The notes: generated by a model not told the origin, from the sequence alone. 64,000 nt of DNA from Spongiibacter thalassae (GCF_012272835.1 NZ_JAAWWK010000003.1:124001-188000), one strand, 5' to 3'; shown: positions 45,549 through 54,528, counted from the first letter of the stretch. Program-made: numbers and translations.

Positions 45549-46646
45549 ATGGGCGTATTCTCAACAGATAGCTTTGACAACCACGAAAGCGTGTCATTTT
45601 TCAGTGACGCCGACACCGGGCTGCGGGCGATCATCGCCGTGCACAGTAGTCGTCTGGGCGCTGCGGTAGGAGGGTGCAGAATGTACCCCTATAGCAGCGA
45701 GGGCGCAGCGATTGACGACGCCTTGCGCTTGTCCAGGGGGATGACCTATAAATCAGCGCTGGCCGGGCTCCCTATGGGCGGAGGCAAGGCCGTGATAATC
45801 GGCGATCCCTCTGCCGATAAAACTCCGGCGCTGCTGCGCGCCTTTGGCGATTGTGTTGAGCGCCTTGGTGGTCGCTATGTCACCGCCGAGGATTCCGGCA
45901 CCACCGTAGCCGATATGGCCTGTATCGCTGAGCGAACCCGTTTTGTCTCGGGCCTGAATGCCGGGCCATCGCGCCACGGAGGAGACCCATCGCCCTACAC
46001 CGCATACGGTGTCTTTCGCGGTATTCAGCAGGCATGGCGGGTAAAAAAAGGCGAGACTGCCACTCTGGCCGGGTGTCGAGTGCTTGTGCAGGGCGCGGGG
46101 GCGGTTGGCCGCCATCTGATCGCTCTGTTGATAGCGGAAGGGGCGCAGGTGATGGCCGCAGATATCAATGCCGATAATTTGCAAAAGTCGGTGGCAATGG
46201 GCGCATCGGCAATTGCTCAAGACGAGGTCTTTTCTGTCGCGACAGATATCTTTGCACCCTGCGCGATGGGGAGCGTGTTTACCACCGCCAACGTCATGTC
46301 GATTCAGGCGGAAGTCATCGCCGGAGCCGCCAATAACCAATTGGAAGGGCCTGAAGTCGCAAAAATATTGGCGCGGCGGGGAATATTGTATGCCCCCGAC
46401 TTCGCGATCAATGCGGGCGGGATTATTGATGTCTATTACCAGCGCAGCGGTGGTGAGCACCGTCAGGTCATCAGCCATATCGAGCGGACGGTTTCAGTGC
46501 TGGAGCAGATTCTCAGGCGGGCACAGTGCGAACAGCGCGATACCCATAGTGTCGCTGAAGAAATGGCCGAACAGCGTTTGCTGCAGGGGGGCGAAGGCCC
46601 GCTCAAAACCGCAGCCAGCGGTTCTCTTCACCAGGTAGGCATGTAG
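45549..46646 (+). CDS. ldh: leucine dehydrogenase (Glu/Leu/Phe/Val dehydrogenase family)
   Basis: 365 residues; NAD-dependent oxidative deamination of leucine and related amino acids. The catalytic Lys-containing loop is LAGLPMGGGKAVIIGDPS, with GGCRMYPY and TAEDSGTTVADM, and the NAD fold VLVQGAGAVGRHL with FAPCAMGSVF. ATG 45549 lies eight bases after the preceding stop, with GAGG overlapping that stop, so translation is coupled to the oxidoreductase. The pair gives leucine to isovaleryl-CoA. Confidence 0.9.
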   Translation: MGVFSTDSFDNHESVSFFSDADTGLRAIIAVHSSRLGAAVGGCRMYPYSSEGAAIDDALRLSRGMTYKSALAGLPMGGGKAVIIGDPSADKTPALLRAFGDCVERLGGRYVTAEDSGTTVADMACIAERTRFVSGLNAGPSRHGGDPSPYTAYGVFRGIQQAWRVKKGETATLAGCRVLVQGAGAVGRHLIALLIAEGAQVMAADINADNLQKSVAMGASAIAQDEVFSVATDIFAPCAMGSVFTTANVMSIQAEVIAGAANNQLEGPEVAKILARRGILYAPDFAINAGGIIDVYYQRSGGEHRQVISHIERTVSVLEQILRRAQCEQRDTHSVAEEMAEQRLLQGGEGPLKTAASGSLHQVGM

Positions 46647-46676
46647 TGGAATTAGTGCTGCGTGGGCAACTGGCTG

Positions 46677-47153
46677 CTACAGCTGAGTATCCAGCGGCAG
46701 CTCGGTGGTGTTTTTAATTTCGGTGACGGCGATGTGAGAGTGGGTTTCGCCTACCATCGGCAGTGACAGAAGTTTCTCCCGAACAAAGCTCTCATAGTGG
46801 CGAATATCACGGGTAATAATTTTAAGCATATAGTCCCACACGCCGGTCATGGTGTAGCACTCGACGATCTCCGGAAACGCACTGACCCGATGCTCAAATT
46901 CTTCCAGGTGGCGCCTGCCCACCGCAGTTAAGTTGACCGTGGTGAAGCACACCAACTCCATTCCCAGTTTTTCCCGGTCGAGTACCGCCACCTTCCGTTG
47001 TATATACCCGGCCTGTTCAATACGGTTGATACGTCGCCAGCATGGCGATTGGGAGATGTTTATCATCTCGGCGATTTCCGTTGAACTCTTGCTCGCGTCC
47101 CGCTGGAGGATGCTGAGAATAGTGACATCCTGGTGATTGAGGTCGTTGCTCAT
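46677..47153 (-). CDS. Lrp/AsnC family regulator (BkdR-like)
   Basis: 158 residues. The HTH is NHQDVTILSILQRDASKSSTE...ISQSPCWRRINRIEQAGYI, with the RAM domain around VECYTMTGVWDYMLKIITRD. GGAGGTG lies eight bases before ATG 47153, so the GTG at 47162 is not used. It is convergent with leucine dehydrogenase (30 bases apart), suggesting control of the branched-chain amino acid genes as BkdR does in pseudomonads. Palindromic sequence upstream may be its operator. Confidence 0.87.
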   Translation of the reverse strand: MSNDLNHQDVTILSILQRDASKSSTEIAEMINISQSPCWRRINRIEQAGYIQRKVAVLDREKLGMELVCFTTVNLTAVGRRHLEEFEHRVSAFPEIVECYTMTGVWDYMLKIITRDIRHYESFVREKLLSLPMVGETHSHIAVTEIKNTTELPLDTQL

Positions 47154-47252
47154 TGGGTTCACCTCCGCTGGTAAAAGCCTGTGTGCGCCGATTCGGTGCG
47201 CCTTGGGGCAGTGTTCGATTGAACGGCGGGAAAAATCGATAGCTTCCTCATT

Positions 47253-47280
47253 ATAGACTTGTTTTGTGCATAGTCTATGC
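47253..47280. promoter_or_regulatory. palindromic operator candidate for the AsnC-type regulator
   Basis: GCATAGTCTATGC (47268-47280) is a perfect 6-1-6 palindrome. ATAGACT (47253-47259) and AGTCTAT (47272-47278) form a second perfect inverted repeat overlapping it. It lies about 100 bases upstream of the AsnC-type start, as an autoregulatory site would. Confidence 0.4.
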
Positions 47281-47390
47281 GGAAGTGTTCGGTAAAAAGA
47301 CTAGTGGAAGCTACACGTTCGAAATAAATTGCCGCTTTGTAACGGCTGGCGATTGTGGCGTTGCAGCATAATTACAAGGCTATCTTTGGG

Positions 47391-47406
47391 TGGCATGATT
47401 CTTGAA
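47391..47406 (+). promoter_or_regulatory. sigma-54-like promoter candidate for the molybdoenzyme operon
   Basis: TGGCATG, four bases, TTGAA matches the -24/-12 consensus TGGCACG-N4-TTGCW except for C to A in the -12 GC and T in the -24 block. It would start transcription near 47418, about 105 bases before the ATG. No enhancer-binding protein gene is in the window. Confidence 0.3.
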
Positions 47407-47522
47407 TTAATCTGCATGAAAACACGCTAATCAGGTGTTTAATCACCATAGTGGTGCGCATTTTGATCAAGGGTGATTGCGACAGAGCACAACATTGGTG
47501 CAAGTTCCCAGGAGACGCTTTA

Positions 47523-49706
47523 ATGATATTTGGCAGGAAAAACCGTAAACCGATCACCATCGCCGACAAGAAGGTCGTCGATTGGAAGTACGCGGTTTGC
47601 GGCTACTGTTCAACAGGTTGTTCCATTGAGGTGGGATTGAATGCAGAGGGCAAGCCGGTGGCCAGTCGCGGCAAGGGCAATGCGCCGGTCAATCAGGGCA
47701 AGCTATGTATCAAGGGGATTTTTGAGCACGAGCTGAGCACTACCTCTGGTCGCGGAACAGAACCGCTGATGCGCGACAAGATTTACAATGGCTTTACGCC
47801 GGTCAGCTGGGATGCCGCTCTTGACCGCACTGCAGCGGAATTCAAGCGTATCCAGGAAAAGTACGGCCGCGACAGTGTGGCGGTGGTGTCGACAGGGCAG
47901 TTGCTGACGGAAGAGTTTTATACCCTCGGCAAGCTGGTTCGCGGTGTTATCGGCACCAATAATTACGACGGTAATACCACCCTGTGTATGGCCTCGGCGG
48001 TATCGGGCTACAAGCGCTCATTTGGCGCCGACGGCCCGCCCGGCTGCTACGATGACTTTGAAAACACCCACTGCCTGATGGCCTTTGGGTCGAATTTGCC
48101 GGAACAACATCCGATCATCTATTGGCGCTTGAAAGAAGCCCTGGAAAAGCGCAAGTTCCCGCTGATCGTGGTGGATCCCCGTGTCACCATGTTCGCCCAA
48201 TTCGCTGACATCCATTTGCCGATTACTCCGGGCACGGACCTGGTGCTGTTGAATGCACTGGCCCATGTGATTCTCAAGGAAGGCCTGCAGAAACAGGAAT
48301 ATATCGATGCCCACTGCAACGGCTTTGAGGAGCTAAAGGCCACCTGCGAAAAATATGACCCCGTTACCGCCTCGCGCATCTGTGGTATCGACCCCGACAC
48401 CATCAAGCACGTCGCTCGAATCTACGCCAAGGCGCCCTCGGCGATGAGCATCTGGACCATGGGGATTAACCAGAGCACCCACGGCACAGATGGCGTTTGC
48501 GGCATCAACAACCTCAACCTGATTACTGGCAACATCGGTATTCCCGGCGGCACCAGTCTGTCGATCACAGGGCAGTGCAACGCTATGGGCACCCGCGAGT
48601 GGTCGTCCTGCTCGGGCCTGCCCGGCTACCGCATGCTGGAAAAGCCGGAACACCGCAAGGAGGTTGCGGAGTTCTGGGGAGTGGATGAGTCCTTCTTTCC
48701 GGCGAAACGCGGTCTGCAGCAAACTGATATTTTCCCGGCCATTGAGTCCGGTGAAATCAAGGCACTGTGGATTGTGGCCACTAACCCGCTCACTTCCATG
48801 CCCAACCAGCCGCGCATCAAAAAGGCCCTGGAGAAGCTGGAGTTTATGGTGGTGCAGGACGGTTATCAGGATTGTGAAACCGTGAACTACGCCCACGTAT
48901 ACCTGCCTGCGGCGGTGTGGGGCGAAAAAGAGGGCGTTCAAACCAATACCGAGCGTCGGGTGAACCTGGTGCGCAAGTTCACCGAAGCGCCGGGCAACTC
49001 AAAGCCGGATCACTGGATATTCAGTGAGTTAGCCAAGCGTTTTGAGGCGGGGCAGAAAATCCGTTTCCCGGAAACGACCTCTGATATTTTTGATGAAATG
49101 AAGCAGCTGTCGAAGGGGCAGGGGCGCAACCTGGATATTTCCGGAATGAGCCACGACCTGATCGAAGCCCAGCGGGGCATTCAATGGCCCATGCGAGAAG
49201 GGGAAGATACCGGTAACCCACGCCTGTATAGCGACGGCGTTTTCCCAACGCCAAACGGCAAGGCCAATCTGCTGGCGATGGACTACATCGAAGACAACGA
49301 AGTGCCCGACGCCAGCTATCCGTTCTGGATGAATAGCGGGCGTGTTGTCGAGCATTTCCACACTCGTACCAAGACCGGCAAAATCGGCAACCTGAACAAG
49401 TTCAGCCCGACCCCTTATATGGAAATGAACCCCGACTCCGCCAAGGAGTTTGGGGTAGAACACCAGAAGTATGTGCGTCTGGTGTCGCGCCGGGGCGATG
49501 CGGTGGTCATGGTGCAGCTGACCCAGCGGGTGCCCCGCAACATGCTGTTTATTCCCATGCATTACCACGACTGTGTTAACCGCCTGTCGTTGGGCTTGCT
49601 CGATCCTTATTCTCGACAACCCGCATTCAAACAGTGCGCGGTACGCATCGAGCACATCGACCAGAAAGAAGCCGCACGGCTAAACGTTGAGCGCCGAGCC
49701 TTCTAA
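47523..49706 (+). CDS. molybdopterin oxidoreductase catalytic subunit, Nap/Fdh-like
   Basis: 727 residues with a [4Fe-4S] site C26-x2-C29-x3-C33...C62, the electron-transfer Lys K64, and C155 (GNTTLCMAS) as probable molybdenum ligand, as in periplasmic nitrate reductases and formate dehydrogenases. Pterin-binding segments include NLITGNIGIPGG, WIVATNPLTSMPN and PAAVWGEKEGVQTNTERR; the C-terminal molybdopterin dinucleotide domain has MNSGRVVEHFHTRTKTG. There is no twin-arginine signal, so it should stay in the cytoplasm. AGGAG supports ATG 47523. The next gene encodes its likely iron-sulphur/membrane partner. The substrate cannot be read from sequence. Confidence 0.88.
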   Translation: MIFGRKNRKPITIADKKVVDWKYAVCGYCSTGCSIEVGLNAEGKPVASRGKGNAPVNQGKLCIKGIFEHELSTTSGRGTEPLMRDKIYNGFTPVSWDAALDRTAAEFKRIQEKYGRDSVAVVSTGQLLTEEFYTLGKLVRGVIGTNNYDGNTTLCMASAVSGYKRSFGADGPPGCYDDFENTHCLMAFGSNLPEQHPIIYWRLKEALEKRKFPLIVVDPRVTMFAQFADIHLPITPGTDLVLLNALAHVILKEGLQKQEYIDAHCNGFEELKATCEKYDPVTASRICGIDPDTIKHVARIYAKAPSAMSIWTMGINQSTHGTDGVCGINNLNLITGNIGIPGGTSLSITGQCNAMGTREWSSCSGLPGYRMLEKPEHRKEVAEFWGVDESFFPAKRGLQQTDIFPAIESGEIKALWIVATNPLTSMPNQPRIKKALEKLEFMVVQDGYQDCETVNYAHVYLPAAVWGEKEGVQTNTERRVNLVRKFTEAPGNSKPDHWIFSELAKRFEAGQKIRFPETTSDIFDEMKQLSKGQGRNLDISGMSHDLIEAQRGIQWPMREGEDTGNPRLYSDGVFPTPNGKANLLAMDYIEDNEVPDASYPFWMNSGRVVEHFHTRTKTGKIGNLNKFSPTPYMEMNPDSAKEFGVEHQKYVRLVSRRGDAVVMVQLTQRVPRNMLFIPMHYHDCVNRLSLGLLDPYSRQPAFKQCAVRIEHIDQKEAARLNVERRAF

Positions 49707-49775
49707 AGGTACGGCGAGAGTTTACAAGATTGAAATGTTGCGGCCTGAGTGCCGCCCACAGCAAAGGTTGTAGCT

Positions 49776-51626
49776 ATGTGGAAAGTAAGAGACGACGAAC
49801 CGCAATATGCATTTTTGAAGGAACCCAATGTTCCTGAGGTGAATTACTACGAGGCGCCGATCGACCTGATCGCCCGTAGCGGCGGCGCCATTCCCGCGGG
49901 CCGGGAAATGTTTATCAATGAAGAGCCCGGGGTGGGCACTAACCCTAACCGCAACAAGCAACATGCCTTTCACTTCACTGCGGATAACTGCATCGGTTGT
50001 CATGCCTGTGAGGCGGCCTGTAGCGAGAAGAACGATAACCCGGCCCACATCAGCTTCCGCTCGGTGGGTTATGTCGAAGGCGGTACGTATCCCGACTTCA
50101 AGCGAATGAATATTTCGATGGCCTGTAACCACTGTGATGATCCGGTGTGCTTGAAGGGCTGTCCGACACGGGCTTACACCAAACATGTGGAGTATGGCGC
50201 GGTATTACAAGACCCGGAAACCTGTTTCGGCTGCGGCTATTGCACCTGGGTGTGTCCTTACAATGCTCCTCAGCTCGACCCCATCAAGGGACAGGTGAGC
50301 AAGTGCAATATGTGCGTAGACCGCCTGGAAGTGAACCTTAAGCCCGCCTGTGTCTCGGCCTGTTTGGGCAATGCGCTGAACTTTGGCGTGGTTGAAGACC
50401 TGCCGGAAAACCGCGAGCAGGGCAAGCTGAGCATTCCCGGTTTTCCTGATCCGGAAATCACCCACCCGAATATTCGTTTCCAGCAAACCAAACAAATGCC
50501 GGATGAGGTTACCCGCACAGATGGTATGCCGGTGAAATACCATAAAGGCGACGATGGGCAATATCGCCCGGTAGTCGATCAGAAAAAGGGTGTCGATAAG
50601 CGCTGGAGCTTGGGTAAACTCAGCTCTCGGGAAAACCCGCTGGTGATCTTTACCTTGGTTAGCCAGACCTCTATTGGGGCCTTCTTCCTGGCGACGCTGG
50701 GTATACTGTTTGGTTTTGAGCCGCTGGTTGCCTTCCGCGAGTCGGTAATGTACGTGCCCTTTGTCGCGGTAACCGTCGCGCTGGCGGGCCTCGGTATGCT
50801 GATGTCAGCGACCCACCTTGGCAAGCCCATGCGTTTTTATCGCGGCTTCAACAACCTGCGCCACTCACCGGTGTGTCGCGAAGGTCTTGGCATCTGTTTA
50901 TATATGGCTTTTGTCGGCTTCCATCTGTTGGCGGTACTGCCGGAAAATGCGGTATTTATCGACTTGATGGGTGATTGGGGGCGGTTCTCCGGGCTGGCCA
51001 CCGGGCTTGCGATCACTGCGATGATTCCCGGAAGTATCGGCTTGTACTATATGTACCGCTGCTACCGCATTCCTGCACGTCCGTTCTGGAACCATTGGCA
51101 AACCGCGACCAGCTTTGTCGGTACGGCGATGGTGCTCGGCGGCCTACTGGCCGGGGTGATGGTGATGGCGACGCTGCTGTGGACCGGCGGCGATGCCAGC
51201 GCTGTGGTCGCGTTGACCGGCGCTATGGTGCTGCTGGGCTGTTTGCTGGAAGGGGTTGGCCTGGTGGGTCACGCACGGGATATGAATGTGGGTAACAACG
51301 AAGGCAGCGTGTCTCACTACATTCAATGCACCCTGTTTGGCAAAAGCTACCTGTTGCGTAACGCCATACTGGTGGCGAATGCGGCGCTGGCCATTGTGCT
51401 AATGACAATCGCCAGCGATGTGGCACTCAGCCTGACAGTGATAGCTCTGCTTCTGGCGACCTCAATGGCGGCAGCGTTGATTGGACGCACACTATTCTAT
51501 GTATTGGTAATACCTACCACGATGCCGGGTGCATTCTTCTGGAAGAACAAGGATTTCGAAGAACACGCCCGTGAGATCGGGCTGGCGAATATGCCCCAGG
51601 TGGGTGTTGTTGCCGACCTGCACTGA
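49776..51626 (+). CDS. fused DmsB-like ferredoxin and DmsC/NrfD-type membrane anchor
   Basis: 616 residues. The N-terminal part (about 60-235) holds four [4Fe-4S] cysteine groups: C72-x2-C75-x2-C78-x3-C82, CNHCDDPVCLKGCP, CFGCGYCTWVCP and CNMCVDRLEVNLKPACVSAC. A linker follows (about 236-290), then eight or so hydrophobic segments of the DmsC anchor family (LVIFTLVSQTSIGAFFLATL through LVIPTTMPGAFFWKN). It should link the molybdoenzyme to the quinone pool. Separate in E. coli (DmsB and DmsC), the two are one polypeptide here. It starts 69 bases after the catalytic gene and ends at a strong terminator. Confidence 0.9.
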   Translation: MWKVRDDEPQYAFLKEPNVPEVNYYEAPIDLIARSGGAIPAGREMFINEEPGVGTNPNRNKQHAFHFTADNCIGCHACEAACSEKNDNPAHISFRSVGYVEGGTYPDFKRMNISMACNHCDDPVCLKGCPTRAYTKHVEYGAVLQDPETCFGCGYCTWVCPYNAPQLDPIKGQVSKCNMCVDRLEVNLKPACVSACLGNALNFGVVEDLPENREQGKLSIPGFPDPEITHPNIRFQQTKQMPDEVTRTDGMPVKYHKGDDGQYRPVVDQKKGVDKRWSLGKLSSRENPLVIFTLVSQTSIGAFFLATLGILFGFEPLVAFRESVMYVPFVAVTVALAGLGMLMSATHLGKPMRFYRGFNNLRHSPVCREGLGICLYMAFVGFHLLAVLPENAVFIDLMGDWGRFSGLATGLAITAMIPGSIGLYYMYRCYRIPARPFWNHWQTATSFVGTAMVLGGLLAGVMVMATLLWTGGDASAVVALTGAMVLLGCLLEGVGLVGHARDMNVGNNEGSVSHYIQCTLFGKSYLLRNAILVANAALAIVLMTIASDVALSLTVIALLLATSMAAALIGRTLFYVLVIPTTMPGAFFWKNKDFEEHAREIGLANMPQVGVVADLH

Positions 51627-51684
51627 GCGGCGAGGGGTAAGCACAACCGTTAGCAGGGTGTTTGTTGCTGAATAGTTCAGGATT

Positions 51685-51724
51685 ATAGGCCAGCCATTCT
51701 TTGATGGCTGGCCTATGTTTTTTT
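51685..51724 (+). terminator. strong intrinsic terminator of the molybdoenzyme operon
   Basis: A perfect 13-pair stem (51685-51697 with 51704-51716, sequence ATAGGCCAGCCAT and complement), a six-base loop TCTTTG, then G and seven T. It lies 58 bases after the operon's last stop. Confidence 0.95.
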
Positions 51725-51778
51725 CCGGGGGAGAGTCCAGCAGCTGTTGACAGCCACAAGAGGCCGCTTGCTATCGGC

Positions 51779-53617
51779 TCAGCAGGCAGAATGGTTCATT
51801 TGTTTTTCTCTATCGCCACCCGCTGCGATATGAACACCGCCACCACTCAGTCGCTTGGCCTGCTTTTTGGCGTCACTGGCAATGCGACTCACGTCGTCGG
51901 CGTTGCGCATTTGTTCACGGTCTGAGTAACAAAGTCCAATAGACAAGGTCATGGTGCGGTAAAACACCGGCCGCCCGCTGCGATCCTTTGACCAGATACC
52001 GCCGTGTTGCTGGTCGTCGAGGGCATAGAGGTCTTTGGCGTTCTCGGCAAACCCACAACATATTGCGGAACAGGCGTCTACACAGTCGGTGTTGCGGAAA
52101 ATCACGATAAAATCGTCGCCGCCAACATGGCCGATAAAATTTTCCGGGGTGGGGGCGTGCTGCTGTAACAGTTTGGCCAGCATTTTTATGGCGCTATCAC
52201 CTGCACTGTAGCCATAGGCATCGTTAAACGCCTTGAAGTGGTTGATATCGCAGTAGGCGACGGCAAAGTCGCAACCCTGCTCCAGTAACTTGCTGATATG
52301 CTCACTGATAGGGACATTGCCGGGAAGCAAGGTCAGTGGGTTGGCATAGCGAGCATTGCGAATTTTCCGGTCGGTAATGCAGCGCAGCAAATCAGTTGTA
52401 CGTACAACGCCGATGTAGCGACCGTTATTGACAACGATACATTCCTGCACGATATGACTGCTGTGATTTTCGGTGAGCAAGTAGCTGACGTCCTCTATAC
52501 CCATGGATTGTTCGACTATGGGTATATCTTCATCCATAAACACAGAAACTGTTTTGCGACCGTAGAGCTCTCTGCCGAAGTCACTGCTGTACAACTCGAG
52601 CGCCTTACTTCGGCTGATACTCCCCACCGCATTTTGTCCGTCCAGCAGGGTGATGCTGTGAATATCCGGGGATTGCTTGAAATGGCGGATAACGTCGCGG
52701 AGTGGGCTGTGCATGCTTACGGCAGGGCAGGGCGTGATTAACGCCGCAATAGATTGCTGGCTTTGGAGGTTTGAGGGTATTTCATCCATTGGGTCAGCAT
52801 CCTTGCTGCGGGAGCCGCGATTGACGGGTGTGGGTGACTCCCCTGAATTGTCAGACGGCGACGATTGATGATGAAGACGATCAGCGTGATCGTTTTGCCA
52901 TTGCACACCGGGGTGGTGGAATAAATAGCCCTGCATATAGCGAATGCCAAGTTGTTGCAGGCAGAGCGCTTCGTAAACGGTTTCGATACCCTCCGCAATC
53001 AGCGTCGAGTTCATTTCCGTGGCGATGCCAATCAGTCCGGTAAGCATGGCTTGTTTGCCGGGGTTATTATGCACGTCCCGGCATAATTCTCGATCCAGTT
53101 TGACGTAGTCAGGACGGAGTTCCAGCCAGCGGAGCAAACTGGAATGGGCCGCGCCAAGGTCGTCGAGGGCAAGGCGTATACCGGCGTTCCGAAGGCGCTG
53201 GATAACCGGCGTCAGCTGGTCAGCAGGACAGGCCAGCTCGGTCAATTCTATGACAATATTGTGGCAGTTCAGGGCAGGGAGAGCAGTACACAGCGTGGTT
53301 ATCCAGTCTGCAAAGCCTGGCTCCAGCAAAACATGGCATTGAAAATTTAAAAACAGCAGACCGTCATCGGCACAAAAGCGTTCGCAGGCCAGCTCAGCGC
53401 ACACCCTTTCCATTTCGCGATCAACACCGCTCTCAGCGGCGGCGGAAAACAGCTTGTCGGCCCGGTGATAAGGGCCATTCGGGCCGCGGGACAAGGCTTC
53501 GTGACCCAGAACACAATGCTGCCGAGTGTCGAAAATAGCCTGGAAGCAAGTGGTGATTTGCCGTTGTGCGACAATAGTGTGTATTGAGTCAGCGGCCTGA
53601 GATACAGCTGAAGGCAT
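51779..53617 (-). CDS. EAL-CBS-GGDEF c-di-GMP turnover protein
   Basis: 612 residues. EAL domain (about 15-250) with LGHEALSRGP, LNFQ, IELTE, LALDDLGAAHSSL, VKLDR and IAEGIET, so all main phosphodiesterase residues are present. A CBS-pair region follows (about 290-430: MHSPLRDVIRHFKQS, RYIGVVRTTDLLRC), then GGDEF (about 440-600), whose signature is GGDDF, with AYCDINHFKAFNDAYGY upstream. Asp in place of Glu may reduce cyclase activity. ATG 53617 with GGGAG upstream is chosen over an in-frame TTG at 53671. CBS domains often sense adenosyl ligands, so nucleotide control is plausible. Confidence 0.9.
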   Translation of the reverse strand: MPSAVSQAADSIHTIVAQRQITTCFQAIFDTRQHCVLGHEALSRGPNGPYHRADKLFSAAAESGVDREMERVCAELACERFCADDGLLFLNFQCHVLLEPGFADWITTLCTALPALNCHNIVIELTELACPADQLTPVIQRLRNAGIRLALDDLGAAHSSLLRWLELRPDYVKLDRELCRDVHNNPGKQAMLTGLIGIATEMNSTLIAEGIETVYEALCLQQLGIRYMQGYLFHHPGVQWQNDHADRLHHQSSPSDNSGESPTPVNRGSRSKDADPMDEIPSNLQSQQSIAALITPCPAVSMHSPLRDVIRHFKQSPDIHSITLLDGQNAVGSISRSKALELYSSDFGRELYGRKTVSVFMDEDIPIVEQSMGIEDVSYLLTENHSSHIVQECIVVNNGRYIGVVRTTDLLRCITDRKIRNARYANPLTLLPGNVPISEHISKLLEQGCDFAVAYCDINHFKAFNDAYGYSAGDSAIKMLAKLLQQHAPTPENFIGHVGGDDFIVIFRNTDCVDACSAICCGFAENAKDLYALDDQQHGGIWSKDRSGRPVFYRTMTLSIGLCYSDREQMRNADDVSRIASDAKKQAKRLSGGGVHIAAGGDREKQMNHSAC

Positions 53618-53707
53618 GGGCGGCTCCCGGACCGAGTGCAAGGATGAAGGTCGGGTATTGTCGCCAAGCAATGTTAAAGAAATGTGACATTGCGCTGGCG
53701 ATCAACC

Positions 53708-54388
53708 CTAGCGGGGCCCGGTTGATAACGCCAGAATCATACTCAGCTCGCCCAGACTCCTGCCGCTCTCATCGGCCATGGCATTAAAGGCTTGCTGGAT
53801 CTTGAGGAGATCGCGCTTGGCCGTGGGTTGGTCACGATCCACAATGCCTTCGGCTTTCAGTGCGACGCAGACATCCCGGCTGAGAATAAAGGTGTCTTTG
53901 CCGACAAAACGCAGGAAATACTGACCGCTGGCACCGCCCAGCCGTGATCCTCTTTTCTTTAACATCAGCCAGAGATCGACGATGTCCTGTGCTGGCCACT
54001 GGGCCAGAAACTTTCCGAAGCTGCCGTATTCCCGTTGGATATCGAGCACAAACAGCGCATTGTCCTGCACCGCCCGTACCTTGCTCAGATTTCGAATGAT
54101 CCGCGTATCGGTGGCCATTTGCTCGATATCTTCCGGCGAGCGCGAGGCGACCCAAATCGGCAGAAAATTGTTGAATACCGTTTCAAAGCCGTCCCATTTA
54201 TTTTCCACTACCCGCCAAACAAAGCCGGCGCGAAAAATACAGGCTGCCATTTCTGCTAAATAGCGGTCGTCTCCCAGAGCCTGTAATTGCCTTGCCGTTT
54301 TTGCTTTGGGGAGTTTGTCCTCGACGGCCTCCAGACTGCCGTGCTGGGCAATGGCGCGTTCCAGGTAGCGTGTATATAAGCTGATCAT
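53708..54388 (-). CDS. DNA-3-methyladenine glycosylase I-like protein, diverged
   Basis: 226 residues. The middle matches the Tag family: FRAGFVWRVVENKWDGFETVF, EDIEQMATDTRIIRNLSKVRAVQDNA, with DTFILSRDVCVALKAEGIVD in the place of the HhH-GPD catalytic region. The N-terminal RCxW zinc motif and the C-terminal His/Cys ligands of E. coli Tag are missing, so the protein is a distant member and activity on 3-methyladenine is unproven. AGGTGAACG precedes the ATG. It lies 90 bases upstream of the EAL-CBS-GGDEF gene in the same direction. Confidence 0.72.
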   Translation of the reverse strand: MISLYTRYLERAIAQHGSLEAVEDKLPKAKTARQLQALGDDRYLAEMAACIFRAGFVWRVVENKWDGFETVFNNFLPIWVASRSPEDIEQMATDTRIIRNLSKVRAVQDNALFVLDIQREYGSFGKFLAQWPAQDIVDLWLMLKKRGSRLGGASGQYFLRFVGKDTFILSRDVCVALKAEGIVDRDQPTAKRDLLKIQQAFNAMADESGRSLGELSMILALSTGPR

Positions 54389-54528
54389 CGTTCACCTGTG
54401 ATGGATTCATTATCGTTCAGTGGCAGTATACCCTCATGCAGACGGATGATTGGGGCGAGCCAGCGCGCCGTCTAAGATGGTGAACGTATACTGGTTTATT
54501 AAATCGCTTCAGTGCTCGGATAATAACG

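Larger units (their letters stand above)
47154..47522. other. divergent intergenic region, AsnC gene to molybdoenzyme gene
   Basis: 369 bases without a gene. It contains a dyad near 47253-47280, a sigma-54-like element at 47391, and two mutually exclusive small hairpins just before the molybdoenzyme (GGTG 47434-47437 with CACC 47444-47447, or CACCA 47444-47448 with TGGTG 47452-47456). Confidence 0.55.
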
